Positions 8,133-16,552 of a stretch of 64,000 bases of DNA are shown here, one piece after another. The notes under the pieces are model-generated. The model made no database searches. It was given only the letters and a program-made list of their open reading frames with translations, and had not been told where the DNA came from. Source of the DNA: Maribacter vaceletii (lineage in GTDB: Bacteria; Bacteroidota; Bacteroidia; Flavobacteriales; Flavobacteriaceae). The first letter of the stretch is position 1. Every line of letters starts with the position of its first letter. The position numbers and the translations under genes are program-made. The stretch is from assembly GCF_003634105.1 (NCBI RefSeq), contig NZ_RBIQ01000007.1, forward strand, positions 620,001 to 684,000, read 5' to 3'.

Positions 8133-9311
8133 ATGAAACCAGATTTATTTGAAGCTCCAGATTACTATAATTTAGATGATTTACTTTCTGAAGAACATAT
8201 TTTGGTTCGTGATGCGGCTCGCCAATGGGTAAAAAGAGAGGTTTCTCCCATTATTGAAGAATATGCACAAAAAGCAGAATTTCCGAAACAAATACTAAGT
8301 GGCCTTGCAGAAATAGGTGCTTTTGGACCATACATTCCAATGGAATATGGTGGTGCCGGTTTAGACCAAATAAGTTATGGCTTAATAATGCAAGAAATAG
8401 AACGTGGAGATAGTGGCGTACGCTCCACAGCATCCGTACAATCTTCATTGGTTATGTACCCAATATTTACATACGGAAATGAAGAACAACGAAAAAAATA
8501 TCTTCCAAAATTAGCCTCTGGAGAACTAATAGGTTGCTTTGGCTTAACCGAACCAAATCATGGTTCTAACCCAAATGGTATGGAAACCAAATTTAAAGAC
8601 ATGGGAGACCACTATCTTTTAAATGGTGCCAAACTTTGGATTTCTAATTCGCCCTTTGCAGATATTGCTGTAGTATGGGCAAAAAATGAAGAGGGTAGAA
8701 TTCACGGTCTAATTGTGGAACGTGGCATGAAAGGCTTCTCTACACCTACAACGCACAACAAATGGTCTTTACGAGCATCTGCAACAGGAGAGTTAATTTT
8801 TGAAAATGTAAAAGTGCCCAAAGAAAACCTACTTCCTAACAAATCTGGTTTAGGGGCACCATTAGGTTGCTTAGATTCTGCTCGTTATGGTATTGCATGG
8901 GGAGCAATTGGCGCTGCAATGGATTGTTACAATACGGCTTTGCGCTATGCTAAAGAACGCATCCAATTTGGAAAACCTATAGCAGCTACACAATTACAAC
9001 AAAAAAAATTAGCCGAAATGATTACCGAAATAACAAAGGCACAATTACTTGCTTTTAGGTTAGGGCAATTAAAAAATGAAGGTAATGCAACAACAGCACA
9101 AATATCTATGGCAAAGCGAAATAATGTAGATATGGCATTAAAAATAGCAAGAGAAGCTCGCCAAGTTTTAGGAGCAATGGGAATTAGTGGAGAATATAGC
9201 ATAATGCGCCATATGATGAATCTAGAGAGTGTAATTACCTATGAAGGTACCCATGATATACATTTACTAATTACTGGTGCAGATATTACTGGTTTACCAG
9301 CATTTAAATAA
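8133..9311 (+). CDS. gcdH: Acyl-CoA dehydrogenase, glutaryl-CoA dehydrogenase type
   Basis: A 392-residue flavoprotein. The C-terminal TYEGTHDIHLLITG contains the catalytic base (Glu371) in the exact context seen in glutaryl-CoA dehydrogenases, and RSTASVQSSLVMYP near residue 95 also matches that subgroup. It would oxidise and decarboxylate glutaryl-CoA to crotonyl-CoA in lysine or tryptophan breakdown, passing electrons to ETF. It is monocistronic, with its own promoter at 8083-8113 and a terminator at 9423-9452. The subgroup call rests on motif similarity; another short-chain acyl-CoA dehydrogenase role is possible. Confidence 0.9.
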   Translation: MKPDLFEAPDYYNLDDLLSEEHILVRDAARQWVKREVSPIIEEYAQKAEFPKQILSGLAEIGAFGPYIPMEYGGAGLDQISYGLIMQEIERGDSGVRSTASVQSSLVMYPIFTYGNEEQRKKYLPKLASGELIGCFGLTEPNHGSNPNGMETKFKDMGDHYLLNGAKLWISNSPFADIAVVWAKNEEGRIHGLIVERGMKGFSTPTTHNKWSLRASATGELIFENVKVPKENLLPNKSGLGAPLGCLDSARYGIAWGAIGAAMDCYNTALRYAKERIQFGKPIAATQLQQKKLAEMITEITKAQLLAFRLGQLKNEGNATTAQISMAKRNNVDMALKIAREARQVLGAMGISGEYSIMRHMMNLESVITYEGTHDIHLLITGADITGLPAFK

Positions 9312-9368
9312 AGACTTATATAACCTAAGCCTCATATTAGCTTAACATAGTTTATTACAAGTTACTAC

Positions 9369-9422
9369 TACCTTTGTAGTGTCCTTAATGGAAACGTTCT
9401 TATGTTATTTTTTTGAGTTAGT
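9369..9422 (+). promoter_or_regulatory. Orphan promoter-like element before a terminator
   Basis: TACCTTTG at 9369-9376 matches the -7 consensus on the plus strand but has no gene after it, only the hairpin at 9423-9452. If active it would make an RNA of about 70 nt. AGTGTCC follows it at 9378-9384; a similar AGTGTTCT occurs upstream of hairpins near 13.17, 15.71 and 15.89 kb. No clear -33 element. Confidence 0.25.
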
Positions 9423-9452
9423 TTAAACCGATGTCTCCATCGGTTTTTCTTT
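9423..9452. terminator. Terminator between convergent gcdH and GH1 genes
   Basis: AAACCGATG-TCTC-CATCGGTTT followed by TTCTTTTTTT on the plus strand. The stem overlaps the last codons of the minus-strand GH1 gene, whose final residues PMETSV are encoded by it. Confidence 0.75.
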
Positions 9453-10820
9453 TTTTAAAGGTTTTATTAATTTACTGTACCAATGCCCAGATTTTTTAAT
9501 ACTTCTTTTTTGCGTTTCAAAATCTACATGTACTAATCCAAATCTTGGATAATAGCCTTCTGCCCATTCAAAATTGTCTGTAAATGTCCATACAAAATAG
9601 CCATTTACATTTACCCCTTTTTCTTTAGCCCTCTTCACTTCTTTAATATAATCTTGTAAATAGGCAGTACGGTCTTCATCATAAACCCCTTCATTTACAA
9701 CAACATCATTAAAAGCTGCTCCATTTTCGGTAACTATTACACTTTTAACTCCAGGGTATGCATCAAATTTTTTAAGCATTTTATAAATACTTGGCGGATA
9801 CACTTCCCAATCCATCTGAGTTATCTTAACATTACGATTAGATGCTTTAATAATCTTAGCCTTTAAATAAGGAACAAAATGGCTGTGTTTCACTATCTCT
9901 CTTGTATAATTTTGCACCCCAATAAAATCGAACTCAAAAATACTATCCTCTTTGTCTTCTGGCTTACAATACTTTTCTATTCGTTTTAAAACCGAAACAT
10001 CTTCTATAGGATATCCTAAACCCAAAGACGGCTCTATAAACAATCTGTTAAGCATTGCATCAGCTTTCTTTGCAGCAACTAAGTCTCTCTTCTTAGAACT
10101 ATGCGGTGTAATTTGTGAACAAGAAAAAGTAGTTCCAATAGTTGCATTTTCTACTAGTTCTCTTAGTATTCTACCTCCTTTTGCTTGACACAAAACCGCA
10201 TGATGCACTGCCGGTAAAAAATATTTTAATCCTTTTTTACCAGGAGCATGCACTCCTAAAAAATAACCAGCACCTGTAAAAACCATAGGTTCATTTAAAA
10301 CCATCCAATTTTTTACTCTATCGCCAAAACTAGTTGCGCATACTGTTGCAAATTCTGAAAACCAACTCACTATTTCTCTATTTGCCCAACCTCCTTTATC
10401 TTCTAATATTTGTGGCAAATCCCAATGATATAAAGTAACCCAAGGCGTTATACCACATTCTAAACAAAAATTTATGACGTTATTATAAAAACCAACTCCC
10501 TCCTTATTAACTTCCCCAACACCATTTGGCAATATCCTTGTCCATGAAATAGAAAATCTAAAATTTGTAATATGCATAGATTTCATTAAAAGAATATCTT
10601 CTTTATATCTTTCATAAAAATCGCAAGCAATAGTCCCATCTTGATCTTGGTAGATAGTTCCTTTTTTAGAAGAAAAATCGTCCCAAATAGATGCACTTTT
10701 GCCATTTTTATTATGAGAACCCTCTATTTGATATGCCGCTGTAGAAACACCCCAAATAAAATTATCTCCAAAATCCTTAGAAGTAAGATTTCTTGTTTTA
10801 TTCTCTTCTGATTTACTCAT
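9423..10820 (-). CDS. Glycoside hydrolase family 1 beta-glycosidase
   Basis: 465 residues covering a full GH1 barrel. The acid/base is Glu177 in LNEP and the nucleophile Glu365 in VTENG; FIWGVSTAAYQIEG at ~21-34 is the GH1 start signature. There is no signal peptide, so it should be cytosolic and act on beta-glucosides or galactosides, or on glycolipid head groups reached from inside. It is the third gene of a tight minus-strand cluster, 6 bases behind the GT28-like glycosyltransferase. Being co-transcribed with a glycosyltransferase and a phosphoesterase makes a simple cellobiase role less obvious. Substrate unknown. Confidence 0.93.
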   Translation of the reverse strand: MSKSEENKTRNLTSKDFGDNFIWGVSTAAYQIEGSHNKNGKSASIWDDFSSKKGTIYQDQDGTIACDFYERYKEDILLMKSMHITNFRFSISWTRILPNGVGEVNKEGVGFYNNVINFCLECGITPWVTLYHWDLPQILEDKGGWANREIVSWFSEFATVCATSFGDRVKNWMVLNEPMVFTGAGYFLGVHAPGKKGLKYFLPAVHHAVLCQAKGGRILRELVENATIGTTFSCSQITPHSSKKRDLVAAKKADAMLNRLFIEPSLGLGYPIEDVSVLKRIEKYCKPEDKEDSIFEFDFIGVQNYTREIVKHSHFVPYLKAKIIKASNRNVKITQMDWEVYPPSIYKMLKKFDAYPGVKSVIVTENGAAFNDVVVNEGVYDEDRTAYLQDYIKEVKRAKEKGVNVNGYFVWTFTDNFEWAEGYYPRFGLVHVDFETQKRSIKKSGHWYSKLIKPLKKEKPMETSV

Positions 10821-10826
10821 AAAATT

Positions 10827-11819
10827 TTATAAAGCTATAGCTTCTTGAAGTAGTCTATTTACAATAAGTTCTGTAATTTCTGGGTAATCTACCTCTACAA
10901 TAGAATCTGAATTTATCCACTTTTTTATTTTTTCTACGTGTTTTATCTTTAAAGTCTTTAGAACGGGAACTCCCATTTCTTTTAAGGCTGCAGAATTACA
11001 TTGTTGCTCATATTGTCCTTTCATAGGGATAACTAGCAACTTCTTTTTTAAAAACAAAGCTTCTGCAGGGGTTTCAAATCCGCCTCCACAAAGAACACCT
11101 TTACTACTAGCCATGCTTTGTATAAAAGCATCATTAGTAATTGGAGAAATAGCAATATTATTTGTAAAATAAGCCTGTTTACTATGTTTAGAAAAAACTT
11201 GCCATTGTACTTTCTTAACCTTAGAAAGTACTTTTATAATTTTAGCATCACTATAAGAGGGTAAGTATACTGTATAGTGATTCCCGTTTGTACTTTTTAA
11301 CTCTCTTATATCTTTTCTAATAATTGGGGTATACATATTATTACCATACTCTTTAAAATGTAAGCCATATTGATGGGTTGTAGGCGCATAATTTTTTAAA
11401 ATCATTTTACCTAATAAATCGTTCTTTTTTGGTTTTGGAGCATTAGGAGAAAGGACTGCTGCCTGGTGGCTAAAGCTAAAACAAGGCTTGTTTTTAAGTT
11501 TGCAAGCCCAAGCGGTTACTGGTTCAAAATCGTTTATAATTATATCGTAATCTTCTATAGGAATACTCTTAATTTCTTTTTGAAGGCGTTTTGTGTTTGC
11601 TTTTACATAGGTTCGCCACATATTTACACCGCCTTTTTTTCCAAATATGAAACTAAGCCCTTTTAGTTGGTATTTTATTTCGTGTGGAATTTTAATATCT
11701 GCTTGGGTGCCGCTTACAAGAATATCTAAATCTACTTTCTTTTGCAATACAGGAATAACATCTCTAGCCCTACTTAAATGGCCATTTCCTGTACCTTGAA
11801 TAGCATATAATACTTTCAT
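10827..11819 (-). CDS. GT28/MurG-like glycosyltransferase
   Basis: 330 residues. The N-terminal GTGNGHLSRA (residues 9-18) is the glycine-rich loop of GT-B transferases of the MurG/MGDG-synthase kind, and GGGFETPAEAL near residue 248 is the nucleotide-sugar binding motif. It lacks a signal peptide; GT-B enzymes of this type are cytosolic and often membrane-associated, acting on lipid acceptors. It lies 23 bases after the LpxH-like phosphoesterase gene and 6 bases before the GH1 gene, so it is likely part of one transcript. Acceptor and donor are unknown. Confidence 0.85.
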   Translation of the reverse strand: MKVLYAIQGTGNGHLSRARDVIPVLQKKVDLDILVSGTQADIKIPHEIKYQLKGLSFIFGKKGGVNMWRTYVKANTKRLQKEIKSIPIEDYDIIINDFEPVTAWACKLKNKPCFSFSHQAAVLSPNAPKPKKNDLLGKMILKNYAPTTHQYGLHFKEYGNNMYTPIIRKDIRELKSTNGNHYTVYLPSYSDAKIIKVLSKVKKVQWQVFSKHSKQAYFTNNIAISPITNDAFIQSMASSKGVLCGGGFETPAEALFLKKKLLVIPMKGQYEQQCNSAALKEMGVPVLKTLKIKHVEKIKKWINSDSIVEVDYPEITELIVNRLLQEAIAL

Positions 11820-11842
11820 AAAAGTGTGTTACTTTATAAAAC

Positions 11843-12697
11843 TCAATTAGTCTTCTTAGGCGCCCTTAAGATTTGAAATTCTTTAACAAGACTCTCAAAC
11901 AATTCATTCTTTTCCAAAACCTCAGTATCTTCCTCTTCTTGATTAGCATCTAAAAGCTCTTCCTGATAATTGTAAAGCGACCATTTGGAATTATTATATT
12001 CTAAAGAGGTAAGATTTTCTATCCAATCTCCTGAATTTAAATATAGTACACTGCCCTTGTCATTTTTAATTTCTCGCATTTCTGGCTGATGTATATGACC
12101 ACAGACTACATAATCGTACTCATTCTCTATGGCTATATCTGCTGCAATTTGCTCAAAATTATTGATGAATTTTACTGCAGATTTTACACTATTTTTTATT
12201 TTTTTAGACATTGACACAGGGCCTTTACCCATTTTTTTACTGATAAAATTTACTGCTCTATTTAAAATAATCAATAAATCATACCCTTGCGCACCCAGCT
12301 TAGCTATCCATTTAGAATGTTGCATGGTAACATCAAAAACATCCCCATGAAAAAACCACATTTTTTTTTCATCAACAGTTAGTAAAACTTTATTTACTAT
12401 AGTAAACGAACCCAATTTAAAGCCAACAAATTTTCGAAGCATTTCATCATGGTTGCCTGTAATATAATGCACTTTTACCCCTTTAGCAATCCACTCCATT
12501 ATTAGCTTAACAACTTTCATATGGGCTTTTGGCCAATACCGTTTTTTAAATTGCCAGATATCTATAATATCTCCATTTAAAATTACCTCTTTGGGTTTTA
12601 TAGATTTTAAATATTTAAGAAGTTCCTTAGCGTGGCAACCATACGTACCTAAGTGCACATCGGATATAACCACAATATCTACGGGCCTTTTTTTCAT
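11843..12697 (-). CDS. LpxH-like metallophosphoesterase (UDP-2,3-diacylglucosamine diphosphatase family)
   Basis: 284 residues of the calcineurin-like fold: SDVHLG (Asp13, His15), NGDIID (Asp43), GNHDE (Asn82-His83), HGDVFD and CGHIHQPE supply the two-metal site. LpxH hydrolyses UDP-2,3-diacylglucosamine in lipid A synthesis. Flavobacteria often carry several family members, so this one, located with a glycosyltransferase and a glycosidase, may act on another lipid or nucleotide substrate. A C-terminal Glu-rich tail extends past the catalytic domain. First clear gene of the minus-strand cluster. Confidence 0.85.
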   Translation of the reverse strand: MKKRPVDIVVISDVHLGTYGCHAKELLKYLKSIKPKEVILNGDIIDIWQFKKRYWPKAHMKVVKLIMEWIAKGVKVHYITGNHDEMLRKFVGFKLGSFTIVNKVLLTVDEKKMWFFHGDVFDVTMQHSKWIAKLGAQGYDLLIILNRAVNFISKKMGKGPVSMSKKIKNSVKSAVKFINNFEQIAADIAIENEYDYVVCGHIHQPEMREIKNDKGSVLYLNSGDWIENLTSLEYNNSKWSLYNYQEELLDANQEEEDTEVLEKNELFESLVKEFQILRAPKKTN

Positions 12698-12714
12698 AAA
12701 ATTATTTTGGAAGA

Positions 12715-12812
12715 ATTTTTACTCGATAATCGAGATTTAAATACTTCGAGGCAAGCCTCAAGATTTTTAAATTGTTTTTGGCGGAAATACCTCGTGGACT
12801 TGCCCTGCGGTA
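12715..12812. repeat. Palindrome-rich intergenic element
   Basis: Contains CTCGAT-A-ATCGAG (12722-12734) and CTTCGAGGC-AA-GCCTCAAG (12744-12762), then a GC-richer stretch (about 12780-12812). This clustering of short palindromes in otherwise AT-rich DNA resembles REP-like interspersed elements. A 74-codon minus-strand frame reads through it (12694-12918) and its last 40 codons are made of this element, so I treat that frame as doubtful. Confidence 0.4.
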
Positions 12813-13119
12813 ATTTACTAACTCTCTTAAATTTTAACGGAGAATAATAAGTGCTTAATTGCGTAATTAAAACATTTACAATCCAAGTAGAGATAGCAAT
12901 TAAGATTATTTTCATCACATAAAAATAGATATTGCAAAATTCTATATATATTTTCTAGCTACGGTAAGGATAGGTTTACTATTAAGTTATTACATTGTTA
13001 ATGAAGAAGTCCCAATGTTATTTTAATGACACAAAAAGGTTTAAAAACAAAACTACAGGGCTACACAACAACTATTGCTTATTACGCAACAATACTTTTT
13101 TAAAATTAAAGTCTACCAG
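12813..13119. other. Intergenic region without a clear gene
   Basis: I see no convincing gene here. On the minus strand 12813-12918 encodes a hydrophobic start (MMKIILIAISTWIVNVLI), which could be the remains of a small membrane protein. The rest is AT-rich with no obvious structure. Confidence 0.4.
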
Positions 13120-13226
13120 TATATTTACCCTGTAATAAAAACGAATTAATAATTTTTCATTTTCATATAGTGTTCTCGTAAAAGAGCTTTGTCTTAATTG
13201 ACAAAGCTCTTTTTAGTTTTATAAAA
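13120..13226 (+). repeat. Hairpin element, copy 1 (3' side of the molybdoenzyme gene)
   Basis: A 107-nt segment nearly identical to 15664-15770. It contains an AT-rich upstream part, TAGTGTTCT (13168-13176) and a perfect inverted repeat with arms GAGCTTTGTC and GACAAAGCTC around TTAATT, then a T-run. The hairpin can terminate transcription in either direction; on the minus strand it would serve the fdhF-like gene that ends at 13235. Confidence 0.85.
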
Positions 13227-13234
13227 GTTTGTAT

Positions 13235-15541
13235 TTAACTTTTAACTGCTTTACTAATTTTTACTTTTACAGATTTACTAATAGGAGTTCTACTTTTATC
13301 TGCATATTGGTTATAAGGCACTACAATATTAGTTTCTGGATAATAAGCAGCTATATTACCTCTTGGAATTTTATATGCAATTACTTTAAAATTATTTGCA
13401 GTACGCTCTTTACCATCATAATAACTACTAATATTAACTACTTGTAGTTGGGACAATCCATGCTGTTTCATATCCTCTGGATTCATAAAAACAACTCTTC
13501 TTGCATTGTAAACTCCCCTATACCTATCGTCTAGACCATAAATAGTAGTATTAAACTGGTCATGGGAGCGTATAGTCATTAATAAGAATTCATCTTTTTC
13601 TAAATTATGGACTGGCAACTTATTAATAGATATTTGTGCTTTACCATTAGGCAGCGCACTAAAATCTAATTCCCTTGCATTATGCGGCAAATAATACCCT
13701 TTTCCTTTAGACCTTTCTTTTGTATTCTTATATCCTTTAATTACTTGGTCTATTTTTGTTCTTATAAGTTCATAATCGCTTGCCATAGCTCTCCATGGTA
13801 CCGAATGTGAATCTGTAAAATGAGTAGTTGCAATTTCTGCAATCATTTCTGGTTCACTTTTTATGCTTCCAGAAGCTGGTTTTAATATTCCCATAGACTG
13901 GCGTACTCTACCCATACTATTCTCCACAGTAACATAACGTTGCACGCCTTCTTTTATATCTTTTTCTGAACGTCCATATGTTGGTAATAAAAGTGCCGTT
14001 TTACCAGTAACCAAATGGGTTCTATTTAATTTAGTACTTATTTGTACCGTTAAATTACATTGCTCTATTGCTTCGGCTGTATATTCTGTGTCTGATGCCG
14101 CCATTAAAAAATTACCTCCTAGACACATAAAAAACTTTGCTTTGCCTTCATGCATGGCATGAATAGCTTCCACTGTATCTAAACCCTCCTCTGCAGGCGC
14201 ATTAAACCCTAAATGCTCTTTTATACGTTTATTTAATTCTAGGTCCACAAAGTGCATAATACCCACACTACGGTCCCCTTGCACATTACTATGCCCACGA
14301 ACAGGACAAGTACCTGCATTTGGTTTTCCTATTGCCCCTTTTAATAAAAGAATATTTACAAATTCTTTTATATTCTCTACCCCATTTTTATGTTGCGTAA
14401 GCCCCATTGCCCAACAAATAATAATCTTAGAGTTGGTTGCTAATAATTTTACTGTTTCTTCAATTTTTTCTTTACTAACACCACTTAAGGTAAGTAACTC
14501 TTCTTCGTCATAATTTTCTACATCAGCCAATAATGCTTCATAACCTTCTGTATATTTTTCTATAAAAGCATGATCAAACACCCCTTTATTTAACTTGTCT
14601 AAAACCGCCAATTTTTTAATTAACAATTTAGCCAAAGCAATATCTTGGTTAATTCTTACCTGTAAATGTATATCTGCAATATCTTCTCCAGGTCCAAGAA
14701 TACCTTTTAAATTCTGTGGATTTTTAAAATTTACTAACCCAGCTTCTTCCAAAGGATTTATACTAATAACCTTACCACCGTTTTCTTTACATTTTTCTAA
14801 TGCAGATAACATACGCGGGTGGTTAGTTCCTGGGTTTTGACCCGCTACAATAACCACCTCAGCTTCATAAAAATCTTCTAAAGTAGCCGATCCTTTACCC
14901 ATACCAAGTGTTTCTCCTAAAGCCACACCGCTAGATTCATGGCACATATTAGAGCAATCTGGCATATTATTAGTCCCCAGAGCTCTTGCAAACATACCGT
15001 ATAAAAAAGCCGCCTCATTACTAGAGCGCCCTGAGGTATAAAAAACAGCTTCATCTGGGGAGTTTAATTTCTTTAACTCTTCTGATATTAATTGATATGA
15101 TTCTTCCCAGGTTATAGGCTCATAATTTACACTACCTGGACGAAGAACCATTGGCTCTGTAATTCTCCCAAATTTATTTAATTGATAATCGGTAAGTTCT
15201 GAAAGTTTTTCAACGGAGTTTTCTTTAAAAAATGAAGCATCTATTTGTGATGAAGTTGCTTCATCTGCTAAAGCTTTTACTCCATTTTCGCAATATTCTG
15301 CAAAACTAGATTGCTTTTCTGGTACTGGCCATGCACAACTAGGGCACTCAAAACCTTTATCTTGGTTCATTTGAAGCAAAGCCCCCATAGATTTAACAAC
15401 TCCCATTTCCTTAAAGCCATGTTTAAGAGCTTCTTTAACCCCTAACATTCCTGCAGCTTTTTTCATAGGCTCTCCTAACTTTATATCTAAAAAATCTTGA
15501 GAACCTCTTATAGAAACCTTTCTTTTAAAATCTGACGCCAT
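13235..15541 (-). CDS. FdhF/YdeP-family molybdopterin oxidoreductase
   Basis: 768 residues. N-terminal CPSCAWP (Cys66, Cys69) and SNMCHESSGVALG (Cys200) match the YdeP branch of molybdopterin oxidoreductases, which lacks the usual four-cysteine [4Fe-4S] motif of formate dehydrogenases. The C-terminal molybdopterin-dinucleotide domain includes RSHDQFNTTIYG. No Tat signal, so cytosolic. YdeP is linked to acid resistance in E. coli but its substrate is not settled; formate dehydrogenase annotations for this branch are by similarity only. It stands alone, with no partner subunit or FdhD nearby, behind a TAnnTTTG element at 15592-15599, and is bracketed by two copies of a 107-nt element. Confidence 0.9.
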   Translation of the reverse strand: MASDFKRKVSIRGSQDFLDIKLGEPMKKAAGMLGVKEALKHGFKEMGVVKSMGALLQMNQDKGFECPSCAWPVPEKQSSFAEYCENGVKALADEATSSQIDASFFKENSVEKLSELTDYQLNKFGRITEPMVLRPGSVNYEPITWEESYQLISEELKKLNSPDEAVFYTSGRSSNEAAFLYGMFARALGTNNMPDCSNMCHESSGVALGETLGMGKGSATLEDFYEAEVVIVAGQNPGTNHPRMLSALEKCKENGGKVISINPLEEAGLVNFKNPQNLKGILGPGEDIADIHLQVRINQDIALAKLLIKKLAVLDKLNKGVFDHAFIEKYTEGYEALLADVENYDEEELLTLSGVSKEKIEETVKLLATNSKIIICWAMGLTQHKNGVENIKEFVNILLLKGAIGKPNAGTCPVRGHSNVQGDRSVGIMHFVDLELNKRIKEHLGFNAPAEEGLDTVEAIHAMHEGKAKFFMCLGGNFLMAASDTEYTAEAIEQCNLTVQISTKLNRTHLVTGKTALLLPTYGRSEKDIKEGVQRYVTVENSMGRVRQSMGILKPASGSIKSEPEMIAEIATTHFTDSHSVPWRAMASDYELIRTKIDQVIKGYKNTKERSKGKGYYLPHNARELDFSALPNGKAQISINKLPVHNLEKDEFLLMTIRSHDQFNTTIYGLDDRYRGVYNARRVVFMNPEDMKQHGLSQLQVVNISSYYDGKERTANNFKVIAYKIPRGNIAAYYPETNIVVPYNQYADKSRTPISKSVKVKISKAVKS

Positions 15542-15591
15542 AAAATGGTATTATTTATAAGGTTAAAATTGCTGATATTTTTACAAAAAAT

Positions 15592-15599
15592 CAAAAATA
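15592..15599 (-). promoter_or_regulatory. Promoter -7 element of the FdhF/YdeP-type gene
   Basis: Reads TATTTTTG on the minus strand, 50 bases upstream of the ATG. The -33 element is not clear. Confidence 0.4.
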
Positions 15600-15663
15600 G
15601 CAGTGTTTACAACAAATAACTAGACATACACATCATTTCTTTTAAAAAACAAGACATCTCTTA

Positions 15664-15770
15664 TATATTTACCCTGTAATAAAAACGAAATAAAATTTTT
15701 CATTTTCATATAGTGTTCTCGTAAAAGAGCTTTGTCTTAATTGGTGAAGCTCTTTTTAGTTTTTATAAAA
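15664..15770 (+). repeat. Hairpin element, copy 2 (5' side of the molybdoenzyme gene)
   Basis: Direct repeat of 13120-13226, with two 1-base indels and a few substitutions. Three adjacent changes in the 3' arm (GACAAAGCTC to GGTGAAGCTC) keep the hairpin only in the plus-strand RNA, where they become G-U pairs; on the minus strand they give three consecutive mismatches. Confidence 0.85.
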
Positions 15771-15878
15771 AAAAGAAATTAATGATTTGTGTTTTTAACT
15801 TTACAAACGCAACATTAAGATGAACTTAATATAACTTTAAGTTAAATATAGAATAACGTTTTCTTCTAAATTTAATAA

Positions 15879-15953
15879 TAGTTTTGGAGTGTTCTATTAG
15901 GTTAATTAATATACAATTAACTCATTTTAAAACCGGTATTCGTACCGGTTTTA
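15879..15953 (+). promoter_or_regulatory. Promoter-like element plus UUCG hairpin
   Basis: TAGTTTTG (15879-15886) matches the -7 consensus, AGTGTTCT follows at 15888-15895, and a perfect 10-bp stem AAAACCGGTA / TACCGGTTTT closed by a TTCG tetraloop lies at 15929-15952. There is no gene between. It could be a ~60-nt RNA, or the hairpin may simply terminate the minus-strand GNAT gene that ends at 15980. Confidence 0.35.
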
Positions 15954-15979
15954 TTATTTAATTCTGCAAACAATTTAGC

Positions 15980-16471
15980 CTACTCTATACCTATTATTTT
16001 ACTTCTTCTTTCAAACAAAACATTATCCTTCCAAACCCCCTTAAGCTTTCCTATTCTTTCTCTTTTCCCTATATACCTAAAGCCCATTTTCTTATGTAAA
16101 GTTATACTCCCAATATTATCAGGAAAAATTCCTGATTGTAATGTCCATATTTTTGCTATTTCACTTTCTAAAATAAGTTGTCTCATTAACAATTTACCAA
16201 TACCTAAACCTCTATGTTCTTTCCCTATATAAACGCTAACTTCGGCAACACCACCGTAAACACATCTGCTAGAAACAGGAGAAAGTGCTGCCCAACCTAA
16301 AACCTTATCTTCCTTGACCATTACTAACCTACCAATTTGCAAGTGAGAAGTATCCCAATCTTGATACTTAGGCACTTTGGTTTCAAAAGTTGCCATATGC
16401 GTATCTATACCCTCTTTATAAATCTTAGCAACAGCACCCCAATTATCCTTTACCATTTTGTGAATCTCCAT
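15980..16471 (-). CDS. GNAT N-acetyltransferase (PAT/YncA-like)
   Basis: 163 residues with the acetyl-CoA pyrophosphate loop EHRGLGIGK at 85-93 and the C-terminal LHKKMGFRYIGKRERIGK typical of the phosphinothricin-acetyltransferase/MnaT subgroup. Members acetylate small amines such as phosphinothricin or methionine sulfoximine. It is monocistronic, followed by the UUCG hairpin. The substrate cannot be read from the sequence. Confidence 0.88.
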   Translation of the reverse strand: MEIHKMVKDNWGAVAKIYKEGIDTHMATFETKVPKYQDWDTSHLQIGRLVMVKEDKVLGWAALSPVSSRCVYGGVAEVSVYIGKEHRGLGIGKLLMRQLILESEIAKIWTLQSGIFPDNIGSITLHKKMGFRYIGKRERIGKLKGVWKDNVLFERRSKIIGIE

Positions 16472-16513
16472 AACAAGTATTTACTATCGTAATATTGCGA
16501 TTAAATGAATTAT

Positions 16514-16546
16514 AAAAAAAGTCGAATGTATTACGTTCGACTTTTT
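16514..16546 (-). terminator. Terminator downstream of the TM2 gene
   Basis: GTCGAATGT-ATT-ACGTTCGAC (16521-16541), flanked by A and T runs; on the minus strand it ends in a run of T. Confidence 0.7.
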
Positions 16547-16552
16547 ACTATG

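Noticed and set aside
12694-12918. 74-codon ORF upstream of the phosphoesterase
   Set aside because: Over half the frame is a palindrome-rich repeat and no family is recognisable. I list the repeat and mention the frame, but do not annotate a gene.
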